Positions 19,394 through 26,689 of a DNA stretch of 37,794 nucleotides are shown here, piece after piece. Location: the NCBI RefSeq assembly GCF_030149505.1, contig NZ_JASBRN010000068.1, forward strand, positions 1 to 37,794, read 5' to 3'. Below the pieces are notes generated by a model. It was not told where the DNA came from. It was given only the letters and a program-made list of their open reading frames with translations, and made no database searches. Made by a program: the position numbers and the translations under genes. Positions within the stretch are counted from its first letter, which is position 1; every line of letters starts with the position of its first letter. The stretch comes from Nocardioides sp. Its GTDB lineage: Bacteria; Actinomycetota; Actinomycetes; Propionibacteriales; Nocardioidaceae.

Positions 19394-19399
19394 AGTCTA
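19394..19399 (-). promoter_or_regulatory. -10 hexamer TAGACT of mrp, overlapping the DUF1003 stop codon
   Basis: The TAG stop of the DUF1003 gene is the first half of TAGACT, which lies eight bases before the mrp ATG. This is consistent with a leaderless or near-leaderless start. Confidence 0.5.
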
Positions 19400-19984
19400 G
19401 GCGCTGCCCGGCTGCTCCCCGCCCTCGGGAGACGTGGCGGACGTCTCGTCGGACCCGCGGTCGGCCTCCCGCTCGCGACGCTCGGCCTCGCGCTCGTCCA
19501 TGTCGGCCAGCAGCGCCCGCAGTTCCGAGCGCACGAAGTCGCGCGTCGCGACCTCGCCGACGGCCATCCGCAGAGAGGCGACCTCGCGGGCGAGGAACTC
19601 CATGTCGGCGTGGGCGCGGGCGTTGGCCTGCCGGTCCTGCTCGGCCACGACCTTGTCGCGCACCTCCTGGCGGTTCTGGGCCAGCAGGATCAGCGGAGCG
19701 GCGTACGACGCCTGCAGGCTGAGCATCAGGGTCAGGAAGATGAAGGGGTAGTCGTCGAAGGAGGACTCGCCCGGCACGACGCTGTTCCACACCACCCACG
19801 CCGCGACGAAGAGCGTCATGTAGAGCAGGAACGTCGCGGTGCCCATGAAGCGGGCGAAGTCCTCGGCGAAGACCCCGAAGGAGTCGGTGTCGAAGCGCGG
19901 GCGCCGCACCAGCGAGCGGCGGACCTCGCGGGGGGTGTCCAGGCGCGGGCGCCGCTCGGACCCGCCCGAGCGCGCCTCAGCCAC
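19397..19984 (-). CDS. DUF1003 membrane protein
   Basis: A 195-residue protein with the DUF1003 pattern. A basic N-terminal region precedes FGVFAEDFARFMGTATFLLY. Two transmembrane helices lie at about residues 50-68 and 80-102, with the family motif SLQASYAAPLILLAQNRQ. A long charged C-terminal helix follows (about 103-175, rich in Glu/Arg and probably a coiled coil). Function is unknown. The GTG start overlaps the stop of the MgtE_N gene by eight bases, so translation is coupled. The pair DUF1003 and MgtE_N/CBS protein beside mrp also occurs in mycobacteria (Rv1231c-Rv1232c), which suggests a shared role, perhaps in Mg2+ response. Confidence 0.9.
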   Translation of the reverse strand: MAEARSGGSERRPRLDTPREVRRSLVRRPRFDTDSFGVFAEDFARFMGTATFLLYMTLFVAAWVVWNSVVPGESSFDDYPFIFLTLMLSLQASYAAPLILLAQNRQEVRDKVVAEQDRQANARAHADMEFLAREVASLRMAVGEVATRDFVRSELRALLADMDEREAERREREADRGSDETSATSPEGGEQPGSA

Positions 19985-21263
19985 CGCTCACCTCGCGCTG
20001 GCTGCGCAGCTGCTGGCTGCGGCGGCCCAGGGAGCGGTCGCGCCAGCCCTCGGGGAGCATGTGGTCGAGCAGGTCGTCGACCGTGACCGCGCCGAGCAGG
20101 TGCCCGGCCTCGTCGACCACCGGCGCGGCCACGAGGTTGTACGTCGCCAGGTGGGCCGCCACCTCGTCGATGGTCATCTCCGGGCGCAGCGTCTCGCTGC
20201 CGTCGTCGAGCGCCCCCGCCACGAGCGAGGAGGGCATCTCGCGCAGCAGCCGCTGGATGTGGCCGACGCCGAGGAACGTGCCCGTCGGGGTCTCCAGGGG
20301 CTGCCGGCAGACGTAGACCTGGCTGGCCAGGGACGGCGTTAGGTCGGGGTTGCGCACGTGGGCCAGGGCGTCGGCGACGGTGGCGTCCGGGCCGAGGATC
20401 ACCGGCTCGGGGGTCATCATCGCGCCGGCGGTGTCCTGGACGTAGGACATGAGCCGGCGGACGTCCTCGGCCTCCTCAGGCTCCATCAGGTCCAGCAGCG
20501 CGGTCGCGGTCTCCGGCGGCAGCTCGGCGATCAGGTCGGCCGCGTCGTCGGGGGACATCTCCTCCAGGACGTCCGCGGCGCGCTCCTCCTCCAAGTGGCT
20601 GAGGATCTCGACCTGGTCCTCCTCCGGCAGCTCCTCGAGCACGTCGGCGAGCCGCTCGTCGTCGAGCGCGCTCACCACGGCGCTGCGCCGCTCGGGCGGC
20701 AGCTCGTGGATCATGTTGGCCGCGTCGGCCGGCTTCATCTCGTTGAGCGCGTGGACGAGGTGGGTGGCGCCCTGGGCCTCGTCGCGCCGGGTCAACCCCT
20801 CGACGTCGCGCCACTCCACGACGTGGGTCTGCCCGCGCCGGCGCAGCCCCTTGCCCGGCTCCTGCACCGCCACCCGGGAGAGCACCCAGTCGCGGTTGCG
20901 GGCCTGCTCCATCGCCACGTCGTAGACCGTGCCGGTGACCCCGCTGCCGGGAATGGTGACCGTGCGGTCGAGCATCTGGCCGATCACCAGGGTCTCGGTG
21001 GTGCGCTGCTCGAAGCGGCGCATGTTGAGCAGCCCGGTCGTGTAGACCTGCCCGGCGTCGATGTTGGTCACCCGCGTCATCGGCACGAAGATCCGGCGCC
21101 GGCCGAAGACCTCGCCGACCAGGCCGAGCACCCGCGGCTGGCTGGTCTCCGAGCGCACGGCCGCGACGACGTCGCGGACCTTGCCGACCTGGTCGCCCTG
21201 GGGGTCGAAGATGGGGAGGCCGACCAGCCGTGCGGCGTACACGCGGACCGGGCTGGAGCTCAC
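19977..21263 (-). CDS. Soluble MgtE_N/CBS-domain protein with N-terminal PRC-barrel
   Basis: A 428-residue protein built like the cytosolic Mg2+-sensing half of MgtE transporters but with no membrane segment. Residues 1-150 hold one or two PRC-barrel-like units (GLPIFDPQGDQVGKVRDVVA and later IPGSGVTGTVYDVA). Residues about 165-270 are the MgtE N superhelical domain with repeats such as LPEEDQVEILSHLEEERAAD and MSPDDAADLIAELPPE. Residues about 280-400 are a CBS pair (MMTPEPVILGPDATVADALA and TYNLVAAPVVDEAGHLLGAV). Without the channel part it cannot transport alone. A regulatory or Mg2+-sensing role with the downstream DUF1003 membrane protein is my inference. GTG start with TAGCCT six bases upstream (leaderless). 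Confidence 0.92.
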   Translation of the reverse strand: MSSSPVRVYAARLVGLPIFDPQGDQVGKVRDVVAAVRSETSQPRVLGLVGEVFGRRRIFVPMTRVTNIDAGQVYTTGLLNMRRFEQRTTETLVIGQMLDRTVTIPGSGVTGTVYDVAMEQARNRDWVLSRVAVQEPGKGLRRRGQTHVVEWRDVEGLTRRDEAQGATHLVHALNEMKPADAANMIHELPPERRSAVVSALDDERLADVLEELPEEDQVEILSHLEEERAADVLEEMSPDDAADLIAELPPETATALLDLMEPEEAEDVRRLMSYVQDTAGAMMTPEPVILGPDATVADALAHVRNPDLTPSLASQVYVCRQPLETPTGTFLGVGHIQRLLREMPSSLVAGALDDGSETLRPEMTIDEVAAHLATYNLVAAPVVDEAGHLLGAVTVDDLLDHMLPEGWRDRSLGRRSQQLRSQREVSGG

Positions 21264-21269
21264 GACCCG

Positions 21270-21275
21270 AGGCTA
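21270..21275 (-). promoter_or_regulatory. -10 hexamer TAGCCT of the MgtE_N-DUF1003 operon
   Basis: On the minus strand TAGCCT, six bases, then GTG 21263. It is divergent from the sulfotransferase promoter at 21308, about 32 bases away, so the two promoters are back to back. Confidence 0.6.
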
Positions 21276-21307
21276 TCCCCCTGAGGATGGACGGGCCGGG
21301 TCAGTGG

Positions 21308-21313
21308 CACGAT
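21308..21313 (+). promoter_or_regulatory. -10-like hexamer CACGAT of sulfotransferase-like gene 1
   Basis: CACGAT, six bases, then GTG 21320. The spacing fits the leaderless pattern, but the first base departs from TANNNT. Confidence 0.4.
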
Positions 21314-21319
21314 GGCCGG

Positions 21320-22426
21320 GTGCGCGTCGTCGTCCACGTGGGCCTGACCAAGACGGGCACCACGCACCTCCAGGCGCTGCTCGCCGCGCACCGCGAGCCG
21401 CTGCTCGCCGCGGGCTGGCTCTACCCCGACCTCGGGCCGGGCACCCACTTCCGCGCCGCCGCCGACGTACGCCGCAGCGCGCACCTGCTCGGCCTCGACA
21501 CGTCCCGCGTGGACGGCGCCTGGTCCGCGCTGTGCGCGGAGGCCCGCCGCCACGTGGGCGAGACCGGCGGCGACGTCGTGCTCGGGCACGAGGTGCTCGC
21601 GGGCGCCACGACGGAGCAGGCGGTGGCAGCGCTGGCGCACCTCGACGGCCTGGACGTCCACGTGGTGGTGACCGCCCGCGACCTCGGGCGGCAGGCGGTG
21701 GCCCACTGGCAGGAGCGGGTGAAGCTCGGCGACACCCGCTCCTTCGCGACGTTCGAGGCCGAGGAGCTGCGAGCCGACACCGGTCGTGACGACGGGCCCG
21801 ACGCCGGCGGGGTGCGGCCGAGGTTCTGGCACGGCCAGGACCTCGCCGACACGCTGGCCCGCTGGACCGCAGGTGGGGCGACCGGCCACCTCGTGGTCGG
21901 ACCGGCGCCGGGGGCGCCCCGGGAGGAGCTGTGGCGCCGGTTCGCCGAGGCCCTGGGCGTGCCGACGGGGCCCGACGGCCCGGTGGACCCGGCGCTGCCG
22001 GTCGCGGGCAACCCCTCGCTGGGGGCCCCGGAGGTCGCGCTCGTGCGCGAGGTCAACCGGCTGCTCGCCGCCGACGAGCCCCCGATGAGCACCGAGGTCC
22101 ACCACCGCGTGGTCAAGCGGGGCTGGGCCGAGCAGGAGCTGGCCGCGCGGTCCTCCACTCCCGCGCGGACCCCCGCCAGCCTCGGGCCGCTGCTGACCGC
22201 CGCCACCCATGTCTGGCTGGGGGAGGTGACGTCGGCGAGGCACCTGGTGCACGGCGACCCCACCGACCTCGACCCGGTGCTGGCCCGACCGGGCGACCCG
22301 CCCCCCGACGTGCCGTGGCCGGCCGACGTGGACCCGGCCGCGGTCGCCGACATGCTGCGGGCTCGCGCTGTCGGACCCGCTGCCCGCCGCTCCCGGCGTC
22401 CCTGGCGCCGGCGCCGGCCGCACTAG
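21320..22426 (+). CDS. Sulfotransferase-like protein 1
   Basis: A 368-residue cytoplasmic protein of the P-loop sulfotransferase superfamily, the first of three paralogues in this locus. The N-terminal strand-loop HVGLTKTGTTHLQALLAAHR is the 5'-phosphosulfate-binding loop of PAPS-dependent sulfotransferases. The segment VVVTARDLGRQAVAHWQERV is in the place of the 3'-phosphate-binding strand and helix. The centre and C-terminus are more divergent, and the last 20 residues are very basic (RRSRRPWRRRRPH). The acceptor is unknown; the glycosyltransferase and acyltransferase neighbours suggest a glycan or glycolipid. Whether PAPS is really the donor cannot be told from sequence. The start is GTG 21320, and the TAG stop forms part of the promoter of the next gene. 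Confidence 0.82.
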   Translation: MRVVVHVGLTKTGTTHLQALLAAHREPLLAAGWLYPDLGPGTHFRAAADVRRSAHLLGLDTSRVDGAWSALCAEARRHVGETGGDVVLGHEVLAGATTEQAVAALAHLDGLDVHVVVTARDLGRQAVAHWQERVKLGDTRSFATFEAEELRADTGRDDGPDAGGVRPRFWHGQDLADTLARWTAGGATGHLVVGPAPGAPREELWRRFAEALGVPTGPDGPVDPALPVAGNPSLGAPEVALVREVNRLLAADEPPMSTEVHHRVVKRGWAEQELAARSSTPARTPASLGPLLTAATHVWLGEVTSARHLVHGDPTDLDPVLARPGDPPPDVPWPADVDPAAVADMLRARAVGPAARRSRRPWRRRRPH

Positions 22427-22429
22427 GGT
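22424..22429 (+). promoter_or_regulatory. -10 hexamer TAGGGT of the glycosyltransferase gene, overlapping the upstream stop codon
   Basis: The TAG stop of sulfotransferase-like gene 1 begins TAGGGT. Six bases follow, then ATG 22436. The gene can thus be transcribed separately as a leaderless mRNA. Confidence 0.55.
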
Positions 22430-22435
22430 GCGCCC

Positions 22436-23521
22436 ATGAGCACGCCCCTGGTCGCCGCGAGCACCGTCAAGGACAGCCTCGAGCACGTCCGGCGCTACGT
22501 GGAGGGCAACCTGGCCGGCGGGGTCGACCACCTGGTGGTGTTCGTCGACGCACCCTCCGACGAGGGGCAGGGCGAGGTCCTCACCTACCTCGAGCAGCAC
22601 CCGCGGGTGACCGCGGTCCGCGCCGGCGGTGCCTGGTGGGGCGGGGACCGGCCGCGCGAGCTCAACGTGCGCCAGTGCATCAACGCCAACGTCACCCGCC
22701 GCGTGCTCGACGGGCTGGGGCTGGGCCGCGGCTGGCTGCTCCACATCGACGGCGACGAGGTCGTGCGGGTGGACCGCTCCGCTCTGGAGGCGGTGCCGGC
22801 CGACGCCACGGCGCTGCGCCTGGCCGTGCGGGAGGCGGTCTCCAGCAGCGGCTGGGAGGGCCAGCCCACCGCCTTCAAGCGCGAGCTGGAGGACGACGAC
22901 CTCGCGCTGCTCCACGGGCTGGGACTGCTGGCCGAGCCCAGCAACCAGTCCTGGATCCGTGGGCACGTGATGGGCAAGTCCGCGGTGCGGATCGGGGCCG
23001 AACGCTGGCTGACCCTGCACAAGGTGGCTCACGACGACCGCAGCCAGGACCCGGGCCTGGAGGACGAGGCCTGGGTCGTCCACCACTACGAGTCCTACTC
23101 GCTGGAGGACTTCTGCCGGAAATGGACCGCCATGGTGGCCTCCGGCCCGCGGGCCGCCTACCGGGCAGAGCGTCGCCAGACCGCTCGCACCCTGCGTCAG
23201 CTCATCTCCCGGGGCCTGGAGCCCGACGCGCTCCAGCGCCAGCTCGAGCGTTTCTACCGCCTGCAGGTCGAGGAGCCGCTGGCCGACCTGCGCGACCTGA
23301 AGGTGCTGGACGAGGTGGACCCGTTGCAGCCGTTGCCCGGGTGCCCGACCGTGCCCGGCGCCGTGCCGGCCGACGACCTCGCCCGGGTGCTGGAGGAGTG
23401 GCGTGGGCGCGCCAAGCCGGAGGCCGAGCTCTACCGCGGGACCTCGCCGGTGGCCGTGGGCGCGGCGGCGGGGGACGGATCCGGCGCCCGCAAGGGCTTG
23501 CTGCGCGGACGCGGCAGGTAG
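22436..23521 (+). CDS. Glycosyltransferase family 2-like protein
   Basis: A 361-residue soluble protein of the Glyco_tranf_2_4-like group of GT-A glycosyltransferases. It opens with a nucleotide-binding half: VAASTVKDSLEHVRRYVEGN, then HLVVFVDAPSDEGQGEVLTY. The metal-binding DxD-type motif is in GWLLHIDGDEVVRV (about residues 98-112). The region SNQSWIRGHVMGKSAVRIG and the later VVHHYESYSLEDFCRKW, with aromatic and His residues, match the acceptor side of the family. The C-terminal 80 residues are helical with a basic tail. Sugar donor and acceptor are unknown. It lies between a sulfotransferase-like gene and a secreted PLD-like gene, which fits synthesis of a surface glycan. Confidence 0.82.
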   Translation: MSTPLVAASTVKDSLEHVRRYVEGNLAGGVDHLVVFVDAPSDEGQGEVLTYLEQHPRVTAVRAGGAWWGGDRPRELNVRQCINANVTRRVLDGLGLGRGWLLHIDGDEVVRVDRSALEAVPADATALRLAVREAVSSSGWEGQPTAFKRELEDDDLALLHGLGLLAEPSNQSWIRGHVMGKSAVRIGAERWLTLHKVAHDDRSQDPGLEDEAWVVHHYESYSLEDFCRKWTAMVASGPRAAYRAERRQTARTLRQLISRGLEPDALQRQLERFYRLQVEEPLADLRDLKVLDEVDPLQPLPGCPTVPGAVPADDLARVLEEWRGRAKPEAELYRGTSPVAVGAAAGDGSGARKGLLRGRGR

Positions 23522-23617
23522 GGCCTGATCATCTTGCACGTGTAGCCTGCCCTGCGTCTGTGCTCCTAGGCGTCCGGCCGCTGTGCGGTGGGCGTCCGAA
23601 CTCCCGGGAGAGTCTCC

Positions 23618-24925
23618 GTGCTCCGTCTCCGTCTCCTCGTCCCAGGCCTGCTCGTGGCCCTGGTCCTCCCGCTCGTGCCCGCGCTGCTCGCGCCGGGCGC
23701 CTCGGTCCCCGGCGGCTCGGTCGCCAGCGCGGTCGAGCGCAAGCCGACGTACCGGGCCAAGGAGGGGCCGACCTTCAACACCGCGGTCGGCGAGCCCGCC
23801 CAGCGCCGGGCGATCCTGGACAAGATCATCCAGACGATCCGCCACACCTCGCCCAAGGGCACGATCAAGATCATGACCTGGAACTTCATGAACCCCCAGG
23901 CCGCCGATGCCCTGATCGAGCGGGCCCGCCGCGGCACCACGGTGCGGGTGCTCATGGACGCCTCGAACAACGACGTCGACACCGACAACCCGTCGTTCCG
24001 CCGGCTCAAGGCTGGCCTCGCCGCCACCAACGGCAAGCGCGAGAAGAACGCGACGAAGTCCTACGCGCGCATGTGCAAGGGCTCGTGCCGGGGCAGGAGC
24101 GGTGCCGCCCACACCAAGATGTTCCTCTTCGACAAGGTCGGCCTCTCGCGCGACGTGCTCATCCAGGGCAGCGCCAACCTCACCACCGCGTCCGCGGCCA
24201 ACCAGTGGAACGAGATCTACACCTACGTCGGCCGGACGAAGCTCTACGACTTCGCCGAGGAGATCTTCGACGAGATGTGGCTCGACCAGCCCCGCAAGAA
24301 CGCCTACCGCGCCTTCGAGGGCAACCGCTACAGCCTCTACTTCTCGCCCTACTACGGCAAGGACTTCAAGGGCGACCCCGTGCAGAAGGCGATGGACGAC
24401 ATCCGCTGCTTCGGTGCCGAGAACGCCGGGAACGCCAACGGCCGCACCATCGTGCGCAGCGCTCCCGATGTCATCCGCGGCAAGCGCGGCAACATCGCCG
24501 CCCGGCGGCTCAAGGCGCTGTGGGACCAGGGCTGTGACGTGCGCGTCGCTTACACCGTGATGGGTGTGGAGGCCAAGCGCATCCTCACCGCCGGCGGCGG
24601 TCGCGGTCCCGTGCCGATCCGGCACCTGGTGCAGGACTTCGACGGCGACGGCGACTTCGACAACTACTTCCACCTCAAGGTGCTGACCATCAACGGCCGA
24701 CTGGGTGCCGACCGCACCGCGCACGTCACCTTCAACGGCTCGGCCAACACCTCCGACGGAGCGAGCCGCTCCGACGAGCAGATTGGCAAGCTGGTCGGTC
24801 GCCGCAACACGCTGCTCTACCAGCGCTTCATCGACCGCTGGTTCGAGAACCCGCCGCCGAACGCCGCCCGCCGCGCCGACGCGCCGCCGAACCCGGACCC
24901 GTACCAGCACGTCGACATGGACTGA
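23618..24925 (+). CDS. Secreted phospholipase D-like protein
   Basis: A 435-residue exported protein of the PLD superfamily. The N-terminal signal (LRLRLLVPGLLVALVLPLVP, then ALLAPGAS) should direct Sec export. Two HxK motifs are present: H165-T-K-x4-D172 with GSANLTTAS, and H352-L-K-x4-N with NGSANTSDG. The second has Asn where Asp is usual. The first half-domain contains KGTIKIMTWNFMNPQAADAL and ARRGTTVRVLMDASNND. The family cleaves phosphodiester bonds in lipids or nucleic acids, and the substrate here is unknown. GTG 23618 is chosen because GGGAGAG lies five bases upstream and the signal peptide then starts at the N-terminus. GTG 23588 is an in-frame alternative. The next gene starts seven bases after the stop. 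Confidence 0.9.
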   Translation: MLRLRLLVPGLLVALVLPLVPALLAPGASVPGGSVASAVERKPTYRAKEGPTFNTAVGEPAQRRAILDKIIQTIRHTSPKGTIKIMTWNFMNPQAADALIERARRGTTVRVLMDASNNDVDTDNPSFRRLKAGLAATNGKREKNATKSYARMCKGSCRGRSGAAHTKMFLFDKVGLSRDVLIQGSANLTTASAANQWNEIYTYVGRTKLYDFAEEIFDEMWLDQPRKNAYRAFEGNRYSLYFSPYYGKDFKGDPVQKAMDDIRCFGAENAGNANGRTIVRSAPDVIRGKRGNIAARRLKALWDQGCDVRVAYTVMGVEAKRILTAGGGRGPVPIRHLVQDFDGDGDFDNYFHLKVLTINGRLGADRTAHVTFNGSANTSDGASRSDEQIGKLVGRRNTLLYQRFIDRWFENPPPNAARRADAPPNPDPYQHVDMD

Positions 24926-24932
24926 GGTCGCG

Positions 24933-26492
24933 TTGCTCGACCTGCGTGTCCTGCGCGTCGACGCCGACGGGGTCGGCCTCGTGGCCCTCGGGTCCGACCG
25001 CGTGGTCGACGTCCTCTTCGACGACCGGCGCATCTGGTCCTTCTGGGTGCGCCGCGACACCAGCCGCGGCGGCGGCGCCGGCGGTCTGGCCGGCGGCTTG
25101 GGGCGGAGCATCACCTGGCCTCCGGCCATGCGCCCGCACCTGGTCGGCACCGGCTCGGTGACGCTGCGCGAGCACGTCAGCGGCGCCGACGTGTGGTCCG
25201 GCGAGGTCGCGTTCACCGACGACGAGCGCCGGGTGGAGTTCGTCGACCGCCAGGGGCACCCGATCAGCCTGGACAAGTCCGACCGCTTCAGCCCGGTCTT
25301 CGCCGAGCGCACCGCCGCCGACCTGGACCCGTTGCTGGACGCCATGAGCGAGCTGCTGGACGTGCTCGCGGCCCACGGCGTCGCGGCCTTCCCGGCGTAC
25401 GGCACCCTGCTCGGCGCGGTGCGGGAGGGCGACTTCCTCGGGCACGACTCCGACGCCGACCTGGGCTACGTCTCCTCCCACTCCAGCCCGGTCGACGTGG
25501 TGCGCGAGTCCTTCCGCCTCCAGCGGGCCGTGGCCGACCGCGGCTGGGCGACCTACCGCTACAGCGGCCTGGCGTTCCGCGTCGAGGTCGTCGAGGCCGA
25601 CGGGGCCACCCGCTTCCTCGACGTCTTCGGCGGCTTCCTCGACGGGGGCCGGCTCTACCTCATGGGCGAGGTGGGACACCCCTTCGAGCGCGAGTGGCTG
25701 CTCCCGCTGGGCACCACGACGCTGCGCGGGCGGGAGTACCCAGCACCGGCGCGGCCGGAGAAGCTGCTCGAGGTGATGTACGGGCCGTCGTGGCAGGTGC
25801 CGGACCCCGCGTTCAAGTTCGAGACCCCGCGCCAGGTGACCGAGCTGCTCAACCAGTGGTTCCGCGGCACCGGGCACGCCCGCCGCGACTGGGAGCGCCG
25901 CGCGGCCCAGCGTCGCCGACGCCAGGTCCCGAAGGGGTCCTCGGCGCTGGCCAAGCAGCTGCGACGGGCCGAGGCCCCGGGCACCCTCGTGCTGGACGTC
26001 GGGGCCGGCCGTGGCCGCGACGCGCTCTGGCTGGCCCGCCAGGGGCACCCCACGGTCGCCTACGACTTCGCCCCTCGTGGGCTGCAGAAGGCCCAGCGCA
26101 CGGCGGCCCGGCGCGAGCTGCCCCTGGAGGTCCGTGCGCTCAACCTCGACGAGTGGCGCTGGGTGCTCAGCGAGGGCGCCCGGGTGAGCCGGCTCCCCGA
26201 GGGCCCGCGCGCGATGCTGGCGCGGCACGTGCTCGACGCCACCGACGAGTTCGGCCGGCAGTCGCTGGGCCGGCTCGCGTCGATGACGCTGCGTGGCGGC
26301 GGGCGGCTGTACGTCCAGACCTGGACCGGCCGCGGCCGCGGCAGCGCGGGACTGGTGCCGATGAAGGTCGGCCGCGTGCAGAAGCTGCTCGAGCGGCACG
26401 GGGGCACCGTGCTGGACGTCGCCGAGGCTCCCGGCGGGGGATCGGACGGCGGCAAGGGATCGGTCGGAAAGGTGGTCGCACAGTGGGACTGA
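24933..26492 (+). CDS. LicD-like nucleotidyltransferase fused to a SAM methyltransferase
   Basis: A 519-residue two-domain protein. After an N-terminal beta-rich region (about 1-125) comes a LicD-type segment: AAFPAYGTLLGAVREGDFLG followed by HDSDADLGYVSS, with the acidic metal-binding cluster, then FLDVFGGFLDGGRLYL. LicD proteins attach phosphocholine or similar phospho-groups to surface polysaccharides. Residues about 350-515 form a class I methyltransferase: VLDVGAGRGRDALWLARQGH is the SAM-binding loop, followed by VAYDFAPRGLQKAQ and late GGGRLYVQTW. The fusion would couple phospho-group transfer to methylation. The start TTG 24933 is inferred from GAGG five bases upstream and the short gap after the PLD gene. 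A later start cannot be excluded. Confidence 0.85.
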   Translation: MLDLRVLRVDADGVGLVALGSDRVVDVLFDDRRIWSFWVRRDTSRGGGAGGLAGGLGRSITWPPAMRPHLVGTGSVTLREHVSGADVWSGEVAFTDDERRVEFVDRQGHPISLDKSDRFSPVFAERTAADLDPLLDAMSELLDVLAAHGVAAFPAYGTLLGAVREGDFLGHDSDADLGYVSSHSSPVDVVRESFRLQRAVADRGWATYRYSGLAFRVEVVEADGATRFLDVFGGFLDGGRLYLMGEVGHPFEREWLLPLGTTTLRGREYPAPARPEKLLEVMYGPSWQVPDPAFKFETPRQVTELLNQWFRGTGHARRDWERRAAQRRRRQVPKGSSALAKQLRRAEAPGTLVLDVGAGRGRDALWLARQGHPTVAYDFAPRGLQKAQRTAARRELPLEVRALNLDEWRWVLSEGARVSRLPEGPRAMLARHVLDATDEFGRQSLGRLASMTLRGGGRLYVQTWTGRGRGSAGLVPMKVGRVQKLLERHGGTVLDVAEAPGGGSDGGKGSVGKVVAQWD

Positions 26493-26507
26493 GGACAGTG
26501 GGACTGA
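26480..26507. repeat. 13-bp direct repeat at a gene junction
   Basis: ACAGTGGGACTGA occurs at 26480-26492 and again at 26495-26507, 15 bases apart. The first copy contains the stop of the LicD-methyltransferase gene and a GTG. The second contains the GTG start used for the next gene. It looks like a local duplication that created or doubled the start site. Confidence 0.7.
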
Positions 26508-26689
26508 AGCGGGACAACGAGCTCGTCGAGCGGGTCGCACGGCTGGAGCAGGAGGTCGCCGACCTCCGGCGGCACAACCTGCGGCTGGCCGAGCTGGCCG
26601 ACCTCGTGCAGGAGCTGCTGGTGCCGATGGCCCAGCGCGACCAGGAGCGGGTGGACGCGGCGATCGCCGCATTCCAGCAGAGCCTGTGA
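26498..26689 (+). CDS. Small coiled-coil protein, DUF6752-like
   Basis: A 63-residue acidic helical protein. A leucine heptad pattern (ELVERVARLEQEVADLRRHN then LRLAELADLVQELLVPMAQR) predicts a coiled coil over most of its length. Similar small proteins are annotated DUF6752 in Nocardioides-like genomes, often beside sulfotransferase-like genes; this is from memory. It may be a scaffold or partner for the downstream sulfotransferase-like enzyme, whose GTG overlaps its stop by four bases (GTGA). GTG 26498 gives the start MGLK. GTG 26483, in frame within the first repeat copy, has the better ribosome binding site (AAAGGTGG) and would add five residues. Confidence 0.72.
   Translation: MGLKRDNELVERVARLEQEVADLRRHNLRLAELADLVQELLVPMAQRDQERVDAAIAAFQQSL

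Noticed and set aside
21260..25405. A 1381-codon open frame on the minus strand
   Set aside because: It lies opposite the sulfotransferase-like, glycosyltransferase and PLD genes, which have conserved motifs. Its translation is low-complexity His/Arg/Gly/Val without domains. It is a high-GC shadow.
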